Assembly (NCBI GenBank): GCA_001017865.1
Contig: LATQ01000279.1
Location: 1-30,515 of the forward strand
DNA: 30,515 nt
Reading direction: 5' to 3'
From: Rhodococcus sp. IITR03
GTDB lineage: Bacteria > Actinomycetota > Actinomycetes > Mycobacteriales > Mycobacteriaceae
Shown here: positions 1-8,280 of the stretch, piece by piece
Numbering within the stretch: the first letter of the stretch is position 1
Layout: each line of letters begins with the position of its first letter
Notes under the pieces: generated by a model
Database searches by the model: none
Told to the model about the DNA's origin: nothing
What the model saw: the letters and a program-made list of their open reading frames with translations, nothing else
Translations under genes and position numbers: made by a program

Positions 1-325
1 GCGCGAACAGTGCGTCGCTGCCGACCTCCTTGAGCACGATGGTGCCGCCGCCGCGTCGGGAGACTTCTTCGATCAGGGTGCCGCGTCGCACGAGATCATC
101 TGCGGTGGCGGGGGCGACGTAGAAGGTACTGACCGTCTCGCCGTCGACCTCGGTGACCGCCAGGTCGGGACGGTCGGCGGCGATGTCGAAGCAGATCGCC
201 GAGTGCTCGACCGCCAAGGCCAGTTCCGGGTGTGCCGTAACGTCGGCGACCTGCGCGCCGCGGTAGAAGACACGTCGGTCGTCCGACAGAGCCTTCCGGT
301 ACGCGTCAGATGAGCGAATAGTCAT
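1..325 (-). CDS. HpaB / 4-hydroxybutyryl-CoA dehydratase family flavoprotein, N-terminal part (cut by window edge)
   Basis: The first 108 residues of a protein that runs off the window. The ATG at 325 has an AGGAG ribosome site just upstream. The opening (residues 5-40: SSDAYRKAL, VFYRGAQVADVTAHP) follows the N-terminus shared by 4-hydroxyphenylacetate 3-hydroxylase (HpaB) and 4-hydroxybutyryl-CoA dehydratase. The later stretch TADDLVRRG and the segment ending GSDALFA resemble the dehydratase branch (which has GMDA-type residues there) at least as much as the hydroxylase branch (SPDY). The family is FAD-binding; members either hydroxylate phenols with FADH2 or dehydrate 4-hydroxyacyl-CoA. The gene lies 87 bp behind an acyl-CoA synthetase on the same strand, probably in one operon, so a CoA-thioester substrate is possible. 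The Cys/His cluster ligands that would decide between branches lie outside the window. Confidence 0.75.
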   Translation of the reverse strand, partial: MTIRSSDAYRKALSDDRRVFYRGAQVADVTAHPELALAVEHSAICFDIAADRPDLAVTEVDGETVSTFYVAPATADDLVRRGTLIEEVSRRGGGTIVLKEVGSDALFA

Positions 326-412
326 GAATTCTCCTGAGTGAAAAAGTTTACCCACCGTGGTGTGGTTTCGAGGTGGCGGTGCGAAGCGGTAATGCAGCGG
401 GGTTTTCCGGCG

Positions 413-2010
413 CTAGGTGCGGGCGATGGATAGCTCGCCGGAGAATTGCTCGCGCAATCGGCGCTTGAGAATTTTGCCGCTGGGGTTCTTCGGAAGGCTG
501 TCGACGATCACGACGTGTTTCGGGACCTTGTAGCCGGCCAGAGTCTTCCGGCAGTGCTCGACAACGGTGGTCTCATCGATCTCGGAGGCTGCGACGACTA
601 CGGCTGCGGCGACGGCTTCGATCCAGCGAGGATGAGGAACGGCGAAGACTGCTACTTCCTCCACGCCGTCGAGGGTGTAGATGACCTCTTCGACTTCTCG
701 GGTGGCAACATTCTCACCGCCCGTCTTGATCATGTCCTTCTTGCGGTCCACGACCCAGAGATAGCCTTCGTCGTCGAGGTAGCCGAGGTCACCGGAGTGG
801 AACCATCCCCCAGCGAACGCTTCTGCAGTCTTTTTGGGTTGGCCGAGATAGCCGACCGTGGCATGCGGACTGCGGTGTACGATCTCCCCGATTTCTCCTG
901 CGGGCAGGGGTCGGTCCTGGTCGTCGACGATGCGGGTTTCTACGTTCAACGCCGGCCGCCCGGCGGATCCGGCTTTGCGAATTTGGTCTTCCGGTCCTAA
1001 TGCGGTTGCCAAGGAAGCCATCTCGGTTTGGCCGTAGAAGTTCCACAGTCGGATTCCGGGTAGTCGACGGTTCATCTCGTGCAGGATCTCGACGGGGAGG
1101 GCGGAGGCGCCGTAGTAACCCTTGCGCAGTGACCGAAGATCGGTGGTGTCGAAGTTCGGCGAATGCAGCAGTCCGATCCATACGGTCGGAGGGCAGAACA
1201 GATTGGTGATCTGTTCTTCTTCAATAGTGTGTAGCAACAACTCCGGGTCTGGTCTGTCGAGGATGACACTGGTGCCCCGAGATAGATATCCGTGCTGAGG
1301 AAGTTGTCCAACTGAGCGCAATGATAGAGCGGAAGAGCATGGACTTCCTTGTCTCCGGTCTCCATTCCGCCGGTGACGATGCAGCTGATGTACTGCCACA
1401 TCAACGAGCGGCTGGTGAGCAGTGCGCCTTTCGGACGGGACTCCGTGCCCGAGGTGTACATGATCCGGATGACGTCATCGTCACCGACCGACACGTGCGG
1501 CGCTGCCTCGCCGCGAAAGTCCGTCCACTCCGATATCGGTGTCCACCCTTCCGGCAGTGGGGAATCGGACAGTTCGATACCTACTTTGATCCGGACAGTT
1601 CCCGCGGACTCGGCGAGGGCCTGACCGGCGATGGGGGTGAGGGAATCTTCGACCACGAAGGCGTCGGCTCGACAGTCGTCGAGAATGTAGGCGATCTCCG
1701 GTCCGGTGAGCATGAAGTTGACCGGGACGAAGACGATCCCGAGACGCGCTGTCGCGAAGTTGAGGACCGGGAGCTGCCAGCAGTTGTGCGACAGCACGGC
1801 CAGGCGGTCGCCGCGGCGTAGGCCGGCATCGTGTAGCGCGGCTGCGACACGGTCGATCACGGCATCGAGCTGCGTGAACGTCAACCGAATCTCGCGGTGC
1901 ACGATCGCGAGTTTGTCCGGGAAGCGTGCTGCGGATCGGCGCGGAAGGTCGCCGATGGATTGTGTGCGTGCCTGGGACACGACGGGGGAGTAGGCGCTGT
2001 CGAACTGCAT
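413..2010 (-). CDS. Acyl-CoA synthetase (AMP-forming, FadD-like), one frame break
   Basis: ATP-dependent ligase forming acyl-AMP and then acyl-CoA; about 532 aa once repaired, normal for the ANL superfamily. The start is the ATG at 2010 with AGAGG upstream. Motifs in order: the phosphate loop MYTSGTESRPKG, GYYGASALP, the adenine motif WNFYGQTEM, the hinge region GWFHSGDLGYLDDEGYLWVV followed by DRKKDMIKTGGEN, and the C-terminal catalytic Lys in NPSGKILKRRLR. The reading frame slips at a C run (1275-1278): one extra G on the coding strand restores DIYLGGTSVILDRPDP without a gap, so I treat the break as a missing base. It leads a minus-strand unit with the HpaB-family gene. A CGTAG-type direct repeat shared with two other promoters lies about 110 bp upstream (2121-2138). 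The substrate cannot be read from the sequence. Confidence 0.88.
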
Positions 2011-2120
2011 GTGTGGACCTCTTTGTTCAGGTGTGCGTCGGAGTCGGTGGTGGTCTCCGTCTCGCGGCGCGACTCGTGGGTGAACTGTGCCTGTGCAGGC
2101 GGGGGAGCCGATACCGTCCA

Positions 2121-2138
2121 ACTACGTGGTCACTACGG
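2121..2138 (-). promoter_or_regulatory. CGTAG direct-repeat operator upstream of the acyl-CoA synthetase
   Basis: On the minus strand this reads CGTAGTGACCACGTAGT: two CGTAG units 11 bp apart. The GACCACGTAGT core recurs upstream of the acyl-CoA dehydrogenase-like gene (21238-21248) and the SDR unit (29837-29847), each with a further CGTAG unit 12 bp before it. It lies about 110 bp before the ATG at 2010. The CATTGTGAT element found 30 nt downstream of the core at the other two sites is not obvious here. The regulator is unknown; one of the LuxR proteins in the window is a natural candidate. Confidence 0.6.
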
Positions 2139-2284
2139 ATCGGGACCAGGCTTCGGTTTCGGGGTGAAAGATCCAGCTCACCCGCTCGTGTACCGAAAGA
2201 GTCACTGCGGCTATGTATCTGTACTTACGGGTGACACATCCTGACCCCTGTCATCCGCCACGGAAGTGTGATGTGGAGCGGCAG

Positions 2285-2310
2285 TGTCCCCCTAAGTGGA
2301 CTGGATCACA
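2285..2310 (+). promoter_or_regulatory. 26-bp element shared with the 8.1-kb promoter
   Basis: This block matches 8141-8166 at 23 of 26 positions. Both read TGTCCCCC, two variable bases, AGTGGACTGG, one variable base, then TCACA. It contains an imperfect dyad (GTCC...GGAC). It lies about 90 bp before the first phosphohistidine-domain gene. A second shared block, CATCTGCGTACCC, follows at 2345-2357 (and 8208-8220). The rest of 2011-2397 contains no gene I can support. Confidence 0.6.
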
Positions 2311-2344
2311 CCCGGATGAGTTCATATGGTTCCGTCAGCGCGTA

Positions 2345-2357
2345 CATCTGCGTACCC
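2345..2357 (+). promoter_or_regulatory. Shared leader block CATCTGCGTACCC
   Basis: An exact 13-base match to 8208-8220, in both cases 34-41 bp after the 26-bp shared element and 40-60 bp before the start codon of a phosphohistidine-domain gene. Because it lies between promoter element and start codon it may be in the untranslated leader. Its function is unknown. Confidence 0.45.
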
Positions 2358-2397
2358 CGATTCACCCGCGCCCTCCAAGGGCGGAAACGGAGCAGCA

Positions 2398-2772
2398 ATG
2401 AACGAAAATCTCGCTGAAGTCGGAACAGGAACCAATCTCTTCACCGCCGGGACGGTCCGAGGCGTGGCTCGGTGGTTCAACGACACGTCGGACGTGCTGT
2501 CGATCGATGACGACGACCTCGAAGACACAATCGCGTTCGTCAACAAGGGCGGCATGACCTTCCTGTCGCCGATTCTGCCGGATCTGAAGGGCATCGTCTG
2601 TACCGCGGGCAGCCGCGAATCGCATCTGGCGATCTTGTGCCGCGAATCCGACGTGCCGTGTGTGCTGGCGGCAGACCTCGTCGAGTCCGTCTCCGACGGC
2701 GATGTCATCGTGCTTGATCTGTCCGATTCGGAGACGGCGCGTATCGCTCTGGCGGCCGAGGTGTCGGCATGA
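2398..2772 (+). CDS. Stand-alone PEP-utilizer phosphohistidine (mobile) domain protein, copy A
   Basis: A 124-aa protein made almost entirely of the swivelling His domain of the PEP synthase / pyruvate phosphate dikinase family. The family's GG-TSHxAI-ARE-xPxV pattern appears as TAGSRESHLAILCRESDVPCVL, with His76 as the expected phosphorylated residue and DGDVIVLDL as the closing strand. It has no ATP-grasp domain and no PEP-binding barrel, so it must work with partners; a truncated dikinase encoded at 12668 is the obvious phosphate donor. The ATG at 2398 follows GGAG. Its stop overlaps the next start (ATGA at 2769), indicating translational coupling to the unknown partner. The frame is intact. 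Phosphorylation of His76 is inferred from family knowledge. Confidence 0.85.
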   Translation: MNENLAEVGTGTNLFTAGTVRGVARWFNDTSDVLSIDDDDLEDTIAFVNKGGMTFLSPILPDLKGIVCTAGSRESHLAILCRESDVPCVLAADLVESVSDGDVIVLDLSDSETARIALAAEVSA

Positions 2773-4136
2773 CCGCACAGTTGACCACTCCGGCGAATCT
2801 GGATCTCCTCTACACGGACCCCGCCTACGAGCCGACACTCGACGAGTGGAATTGGCTGGTGCACAAGGCTGGTGTTGCATACAAGTCCGAACTTTCCGCT
2901 CGCACGGTGTTCGAATCGGAACTGTTCGGAATGAACACCTACATCATCATGTCGATGATGGAGGACTATCTGCGTGTGCCCGAGCGCATCCGGACGATCC
3001 GCAAGCACGCGACGCCGGCCGAACTGGTCCGGAAAGCTCTGCCAATCGGCTCCAAACGGAGCTTCATCAATCTGACGGCCACTCCGTTGCACTATCTGAC
3101 CGGCCGCGAGCTGTTCGTGGACCTCGGCGAGAACACGCTCGCCGACGGACTCGAGGACCAGCTGGAGGTTCTCCGTTTCTGGCGCGAGGCGACCATCGCG
3201 ATGCGCACGGACGGTGCACTGTTCAACATGGATGCCGAGCCCGCGAACAGCTCTCACGTCGTCGACGACCGACTACTCTCCGAGATTCGCGCGGCATTGG
3301 TCCCTGCCGACGGTCCCACCAAGACAGCGATCCGCAAGTTCGGAGCACGCCTGACCGCGTGTGCATTCCTCGAGAACTGTGATGCACGAATGGCTGTGTG
3401 CGACACGGGACCGTACGTCCTCGAGGACGGAACGTTCCTCGCCTTACGTGAAACCTGCGCTGATGGTGAAGGCGACTTCCCTTGGCTCGACGGAATCAGG
3501 GAGTCGCTGCCGTACCATCACTTCGTCATCGCCTATCGGCTGCCGAGCACGGTGCAGATGGACAACAACGTCTGGGGTACAGCCTGGTTCACACCGAGCG
3601 ATTATCAGGGCGACATTCTCGAAACCCGTGTGTTCACGACGGACGATGGCACTCTCCGGCCTCTGGACCTGGACGAAATCGAGGCTGCAACGAAGGCTGT
3701 TCGTAAGGCCCACCGCGCTTTGTATGAGCGGCTGGCAAACACTGATCCGCAACAGCGCAACCTGTATGCAACCCAGATGTACGCGTGGAAGCTCAAAGCG
3801 TGGGCCCGACTCGCCGAGTGCTACGACGACATCGACTGGAGCGTCACACCCCGCATCGCTGAGTCCTTCCAGAAGTTCAGCGACCCGGATCTGGCGTTGA
3901 ACATGATCGGCGGCGTGTTCGTGCCGGGTGATCGTGATAGCTGCTTCCGCCGCTGGGAGGTTGATGGCCGAGTCTCGCGTGGCGTTGATCCCTATAGCTG
4001 CCGTCCCGCTCACGACCGAGCCGACGCGCCGCTGAGCACCACGCTCTCGGGTGGAGGGCGCGCACCGGCCCCGACAGCCGGGGGTAGGGATCGCCCCCGA
4101 GCACGCTTCGTGCCGGCTGGGCCGGAGAACTGCTGA
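2769..4136 (+). CDS. Unknown-family partner of phosphohistidine protein, copy A
   Basis: No recognised family. It is homologous to the products at about 4546-5891 and 9001-10577. Shared blocks: a GREL/GREM motif near residue 115, a CDTGPY / HNSGPY motif near 215, GDFPWLDGI near 235, a WGTAWFTPSDY block, and near the C-terminus YATQMYAWKLK followed by DIDWSV. It is largely soluble, with no signal peptide or membrane segment. The start overlaps the stop of the phosphohistidine gene (ATGA). Similarity to copy B ends near position 3955, after which the frame turns Arg/Pro-rich. One missing base before 3955 would bring in a TGA at 3962-3964, so the real C-terminus is probably there. The constant pairing suggests it is the substrate-binding or phosphotransfer partner, but no catalytic residue can be assigned. 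Confidence 0.75.
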   Translation: MTAQLTTPANLDLLYTDPAYEPTLDEWNWLVHKAGVAYKSELSARTVFESELFGMNTYIIMSMMEDYLRVPERIRTIRKHATPAELVRKALPIGSKRSFINLTATPLHYLTGRELFVDLGENTLADGLEDQLEVLRFWREATIAMRTDGALFNMDAEPANSSHVVDDRLLSEIRAALVPADGPTKTAIRKFGARLTACAFLENCDARMAVCDTGPYVLEDGTFLALRETCADGEGDFPWLDGIRESLPYHHFVIAYRLPSTVQMDNNVWGTAWFTPSDYQGDILETRVFTTDDGTLRPLDLDEIEAATKAVRKAHRALYERLANTDPQQRNLYATQMYAWKLKAWARLAECYDDIDWSVTPRIAESFQKFSDPDLALNMIGGVFVPGDRDSCFRRWEVDGRVSRGVDPYSCRPAHDRADAPLSTTLSGGGRAPAPTAGGRDRPRARFVPAGPENC

Positions 4137-4162
4137 TTTGCCCTACTGGAAAAGGACCCCGC

Positions 4163-4750
4163 ATGACTACTGCCGCGACACCAGCGCGCTACAAAGGAGT
4201 GAGCTCGTACAACTTCGGATCTGCGTTCGGCACGATCCGTGCCTTCCACACACCGCAGGACGTCATCGACGTCTTCGGTGACGACCTCGGTAGTGTCATC
4301 GCGCTGGTGGAGTCCGGCGGCACTACCTTCCTCTCGCCGATCCTCGGCCGATTGGGCGGAATCGTCTGCACGTCCGGCACCTCCCGGTCGCACTTGGCTA
4401 TCGTGTCGCGAGAATACGAAGTTCCGTGCCTGCTGGCCGTCGACCTCGCCGACTGGATGCCTGCCGACGGTGATGCGGTGCGTATGGAGTCGTCGTCCGA
4501 CAACGAAGGTTGGCTGATGCCGGCCAGCGAGGCAGACGTGTCGGGCGGGAGTACGCCGATGTCCTTGCTATCCTGCCTCCGTATCCGACGACATCTCGCA
4601 CGCGGGGCCGACCCGCCAGTACACCTCCGACACAACCGGCTGTCCTGTCACCGACTGGTGGAACTACATCGCTACCGTCGGAGACGAGATCGGGCGCAAG
4701 CCCTTTCCGTCATCGGTCACGGTCGACACAGTGAAGCAGCTGTGTCGTGA
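4163..4750 (+). CDS. PEP-utilizer phosphohistidine domain protein, copy B (3' end unclear)
   Basis: The start at 4163 has an AAAAGGA ribosome site. Residues 40-110 match the His domain of copy A closely: TTFLSPILGRLGGIVCTSGT, then SRSHLAIVSREYEVPCLL, with His77 as the expected phospho-acceptor. The recognisable protein ends around residue 128 (about 4545). The open frame to 4750 then becomes Arg-rich and is not believable. From about 4540 the convincing reading moves to another frame (REYADVLAILPPYP), and again at about 4585 (SDDISHAGPTRQY). No stop codon separates it from the copy B partner once single missing bases are restored, so a fusion of His domain and partner is possible here, unlike copies A and C. 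Confidence 0.75.
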   Translation: MTTAATPARYKGVSSYNFGSAFGTIRAFHTPQDVIDVFGDDLGSVIALVESGGTTFLSPILGRLGGIVCTSGTSRSHLAIVSREYEVPCLLAVDLADWMPADGDAVRMESSSDNEGWLMPASEADVSGGSTPMSLLSCLRIRRHLARGADPPVHLRHNRLSCHRLVELHRYRRRRDRAQALSVIGHGRHSEAAVS

Positions 4751-5891
4751 GGAGATGAGCGACAACCAATTGGAACAACTCATCTTGCACATGGTCGGTC
4801 CTTCAAGCCGGAGATGACACGACGGTCCGGCTTCACTTCCGAGATCTTTCCAATGATGCCGTACATGTCCATGTCGGTGATCGAAGACTTCTACAGCTAT
4901 CCCGACCGGATCCGCGTGATCGATGCCGCCATGACGGCCGAAGAGATCGGTGCTCGACTGCGTATGCAGTCGGGGCAGATCAGTCCCCTGTGGATCTGGA
5001 TGGTCGGGTATCACTACCTTTGTGGACGCGAGCTTCTCATCAGTCTCGGAAAGCTCGGTCCGAATGATGCCCTCGATGACGTGCGGACCGTCGTCGACTT
5101 CTGGAGACGACTCACGCTCGCCCATCGAGGCGACGGCACGCTCGACTACAAGGACGCCGGCTTCACCAACAGTACCTGCCGCCGCAGGAAGTGGACTCCT
5201 TGTGCCGGACTCTTCGACCCTTGGACGCCGCGACGAGCAAAGAGTTGAAGCAGATCAACGCTGCGCTGTCAGGGTATTGCTTTATGTACTTCACCGACTC
5301 GCGGGTCGGCATCTGCGACAACGGGCCCTATCCGGACGAGAGTCGGGGCACTGCGGTCCTGGTACGGGACTTCCTGAGTTTGGACAGTGGCCCCTTCGCT
5401 TACCCCTGGGCTGAGCAGTGCAATCCCGGAGTCAGTGGCGTGACGTTGACGCTTGAGTACTCACCGTCGGCGTTCCGCGACTTCGAGATCAACGATTGGG
5501 GTACCACCTTCACCGAACCCGACCACTTCCTTTCTGCGGTCGTCAGTGCGTCGGTGGTGGCCCGATATGCCGACGGAACCACCGCCGTACTCTCGCCGGA
5601 AGAGTGGCCGGAGCTCGCCAAACGTCTGGGCGCCGAGCACCTCGGTTGTATCGGAGCTTCAGCGACATGGACCGGGAGAGCCGCATCCTCGCAGCCACGA
5701 GAATGTACAGCTGGGGACTGCGGCCGTTTGCGCGTCTTGCCGGGGTCGAAGACGCCGTCGACTGGTCGTTCTCGGACCATACGATGGCTCTCTTCCCTGA
5801 ACCGCTCGCAGACGACGATCAAGCAGCAGCAATCTTCGGCGGAGCGCTCGTCGCCCACGAGCGTCCCAGTGCTTTCACGGGTTTCAACTAG
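4546..5891 (+). CDS. Unknown-family partner, copy B, with several frame breaks
   Basis: Homologue of the copy A partner, readable only across four frame changes, each repaired by one added base: about 4585, about 4800 (restores HMVGPSFKPEMTRRSG), about 5170 (restores YLPPQEVDSL) and about 5640 (restores HLRLYRSFSDMDRES). Shared blocks: FPMMPYMSMSVIEDFYSYP, YHYLCGRELLISLG, CDNGPY, a VRDF block, INDWGTTFTEPDHF, ATRMYSWGLRPFARLAG, then DAVDWSF, ending IFGGALVAHERPSAF. It carries a segment of about 50 residues (WWNYIATVGDEIG through LEQLILHMVG) that is longer than the matching part of copy A. The 5' limit is uncertain; the TAG at 5889 is secure. The function is unknown. Confidence 0.65.
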
Positions 5892-5965
5892 ACCACCGCG
5901 CCCGAATGACCGCACAACGCACCACACGAAGTGGCCGCCGGCAGGTGGCCCGAAAGGTAGAGATC

Positions 5966-7113
5966 ATGCGTCAGTCAATGCAGCTCGTGACACCTGCAGA
6001 CGAATACCTGATCCATCAGACGCCGGATACGTTCTCGATCGTGTCCGATTCGGATGTGTCGTGGACGGAACGAGTCTGGTGCTCACTGTTCGCTCGCGAC
6101 GGCTCGCTCCAGATCGATTTCGGCCTGGGTAAATACCACAACCGCAATGTCATCGAAGGATTCGGTGGTATTTCCCGAGGCGTAGAGCAGATCACCGTAC
6201 GAGCGAGCACCGAGCTCGACCAACACCCCGAGCGGACAGGTGTCGGACCGATCGACTACGAGATCATCGAGCCGATGCGCAAGGTCCGGTGCATCCTGCG
6301 TGAAAACGACGTCCAACCCCTGTCCTTCGACGTCACCCTCACGGCGGTCCTGCCACCCTTCCTCGAACGCAAGGATGCGCAACGCGGGATGGACGGCCTG
6401 CGGATCTCCTCGGACCTGCGTCGATTCCATCAGCTGTGCACTGTCTCCGGGTGGGTCGAGATCGACGGCGAGAGAACGGAAATCACCGACGAGACCTGGC
6501 TCGGATACCGGGACCGCTCGTGGGGTGTCCGTATGGACGTGGGTGAACCGGCGCCGGACGTCCACGCGCCGAACCGCATGAACCAGAATTTCCTGCTTAC
6601 CTGGAGCCCGATGTACTTCCAGCCGGCAGATGGCAGTGCCCCGTACGAGATTCACCATTACCTCCAGTGGGTCGACGGCGAAGTCCACTACTTCTCCGGG
6701 TTCGTCAACTACGCGGATGGTCGTCAGGAGCCATTGCACGGCATGGTGGACGATCTGAAATACGACCCTGCCACACGCCGCTTGCTCGGCGGCACGATGA
6801 CCTTCGATTCCGGCTGGGGTAAAACGCGCACGGTGGAGATTGCGCCCGTGTCCGACATCGGATTCCACCTCGGCACCGCACTCTACTTCGGGTACAAGGG
6901 CGAACGGCACGGCGGTGGAAGGGCATCGACCACGTCGACGGCGAGCGGTACAAGGACATGACCGACCGTCAAACGCTGCTCGAAGCTCACCAGCTGCGAG
7001 ACTGCGTGATCACCACCCGTGAAGGTGACGCAACAGGGTTCGGAATCTTCGAATCGATGGTCATCGGCGACCATCCGCGCTACGGCCTCCGTGGTCAGGA
7101 CTCATTCCTCTGA
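5966..7113 (+). CDS. CrtC/AttH-like (DUF7064/7065-type) protein, one frame break
   Basis: About 382 aa after repair. The ATG at 5966 is preferred over an in-frame ATG at 5906 because GAAAGG sits 8 bases before it. The block TWLGYRDRSWGVR is the conserved signature of the hydroxyneurosporene hydratase (CrtC) / AttH beta-barrel superfamily, in mycobacterial-type proteins annotated as DUF7064/7065. Trp- and Tyr-rich strands (HHYLQWVDGEVHYFSGFVNY) fit a lipocalin-like double barrel. At about 6915 one missing G (GGCGG to GGCGGG) breaks the frame; repair gives HGGWKGIDHVDGERYKDM and a C-terminus ending GLRGQDSFL. No signal peptide is seen. It closes the 2398-7113 operon. A hydratase or lipid-binding role is only a family-level guess. 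Confidence 0.7.
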
Positions 7114-7140
7114 CGGTCACCGTGACGCAGTCTGCCCGAA

Positions 7141-7184
7141 TCGGCCGCCGTACCCTTGCGGAACTCAGAGGGTACGGCGGCCGA
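7141..7184 (+). terminator. Strong hairpin after the first phosphotransfer operon
   Basis: A perfect 15-bp inverted repeat (TCGGCCGCCGTACCC with GGGTACGGCGGCCGA) with a 14-nt loop, 27 bp after the stop at 7113. There is no clear U tract, as is common for actinobacterial terminators. Confidence 0.8.
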
Positions 7185-7276
7185 CGCCGTTTCGGGTCGT
7201 GGCCACCGAACAGGTGACGCCGATCGTCACGGAATGCGCACTTCAGCAGTTGGTTTGATACGTGTCGGCGCGCCTG

Positions 7277-7319
7277 GGCCGGCTCCTCGCGGCATCGTGG
7301 ACGTCGCGAGGAGCCGGCC
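7277..7319 (-). terminator. Hairpin terminator of the LuxR gene
   Basis: A perfect 15-bp inverted repeat (GGCCGGCTCCTCGCG with CGCGAGGAGCCGGCC) with a 13-nt loop, 13 bp beyond the stop of the minus-strand LuxR gene at 7333. Together with 7141-7184 it separates the two convergent units. Confidence 0.8.
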
Positions 7320-7332
7320 TGATAGCGCCTCG

Positions 7333-8150
7333 TCACCGCCGTTGCGAGCGCGCGAGCAGCGCCAACTCCATCCTGGACTGGCAGCCAGTGGCGGTGAGGA
7401 TGCGGGAGATGTACTTCTTGACACTGTCTTCGGCCAAGGAAAGCGTCTCCGCGATCTGCGCGTTGGACAGGCCTTCGGCAACGAGGTGGACCACCTGTTG
7501 TTGCCGCTCCGGAAGTCGGGTCAAGGTAGCGAGCGGCCGCGTGGTGGGTAGTCCGCGGGCGATGGCGGACAGTTGGCGGCTGAGCAATCGAAGGGTCGCC
7601 ATTTCGTGCACGCCGAGCTTGTTGGGCTCGGGATCGAACATGCCGACCAGGGCAGTGTGTCCGCCACCGAGTTCGAGTCGCATCGCGGCGGCAGTTTCCA
7701 TTCGCCATGTCGAGCGCAGGAAATGCCGGACGTACGCGGCTGCGCCGGCGGCAGGGGCGTGACCGCCTGCAGTTCCGTCATGGAGGCGACTCCACTGGTC
7801 ACCAGTTGCTGCACTGCGGCGCTGCAGCCGAATATATCGTGGCGGGCCCACCGTTCCTGGTATTCGGGCAGCATTTTCGCTGTTGCACCTTCGGTCAGCG
7901 GGGCGGCGTCCTCGAAGACGGTGTGGAAGGTCGCTCCGGCGAAGAAGGATACGTGTTGCAGGCCGAATTGATCTTGCAGGGCTTGGACAGTGCGTTCTTT
8001 GAAGTCGGGGACGGACGCCGCATCGGCGCAGCGTTCGAGTACGTCGAACGCGAGCTCGTAATCACGCGGTTCAAGGACTTTGCGTATTGGGGACCTGGTC
8101 GACGGGGGTGCGGAACGAGTGTTCCGAAGGCCTGTCGAATTGTCCCCCAT
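7333..8150 (-). CDS. LuxR-family transcriptional regulator, one frame break
   Basis: About 272 aa after repair. The C-terminal 60 residues form a LuxR/NarL HTH: RLPERQQQVVHLVAEGLSN, then AQIAETLSLAEDSVKKYISR. The N-terminal 190 residues (RDYELAFDVLERCADAASVP, DQFGLQHVSFFAG) look like a GAF/autoinducer-type sensing domain of unknown ligand; there is no receiver-type phosphoacceptor pattern. The frame breaks at about 7743; one added base joins AVTPLPPA to AAAYVRHFLRSTW. The ATG at 8150 lies inside the 26-bp shared promoter element; an upstream ATG at 8210 is in the same frame, so the true start is unsettled. It is divergent from the long operon at 8281 and is the likely regulator of that operon, possibly also of itself. 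Confidence 0.82.
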
Positions 8151-8166
8151 AGTGGACTGGGTCACA
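8141..8166 (+). promoter_or_regulatory. 26-bp element shared with the 2.3-kb promoter
   Basis: Twenty-three of 26 positions match 2285-2310. It sits in the divergent region between the LuxR gene and the long operon, 115-140 bp before the ATG at 8281, and overlaps the possible LuxR start. The AGTGGAC half also occurs in the perfect palindrome at 30041-30055. Likely an operator for coordinated control of the two phosphotransfer operons. Confidence 0.62.
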
Positions 8167-8207
8167 GCGCGCATAGTAGCTAGATTTCGGTCACAGAGTA
8201 AGAGGTT

Positions 8208-8220
8208 CATCTGCGTACCC
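8208..8220 (+). promoter_or_regulatory. Shared leader block CATCTGCGTACCC
   Basis: An exact 13-base copy of 2345-2357, placed 41 bp after the 26-bp element and 60 bp before the start at 8281. Read on the other strand it would include a possible upstream LuxR start codon (ATG ending at 8208), but the copy at 2345 has no such gene, which favours a regulatory role. Confidence 0.45.
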
Positions 8221-8280
8221 GCCGGTAGGTGCCGGTTGTTGCACCACGGCTCGGTCACTGCACGACTCGAGTGAGGAACA

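Noticed and set aside
3964..4035. 23-codon ORF starting ATGGCCGAG with GGGAGG upstream, overlapping the likely repaired stop of the copy A partner
   Set aside because: Too short, no homologue recognised, and its apparent start depends on an unconfirmed frame repair. The ribosome site could be chance in GC-rich DNA.
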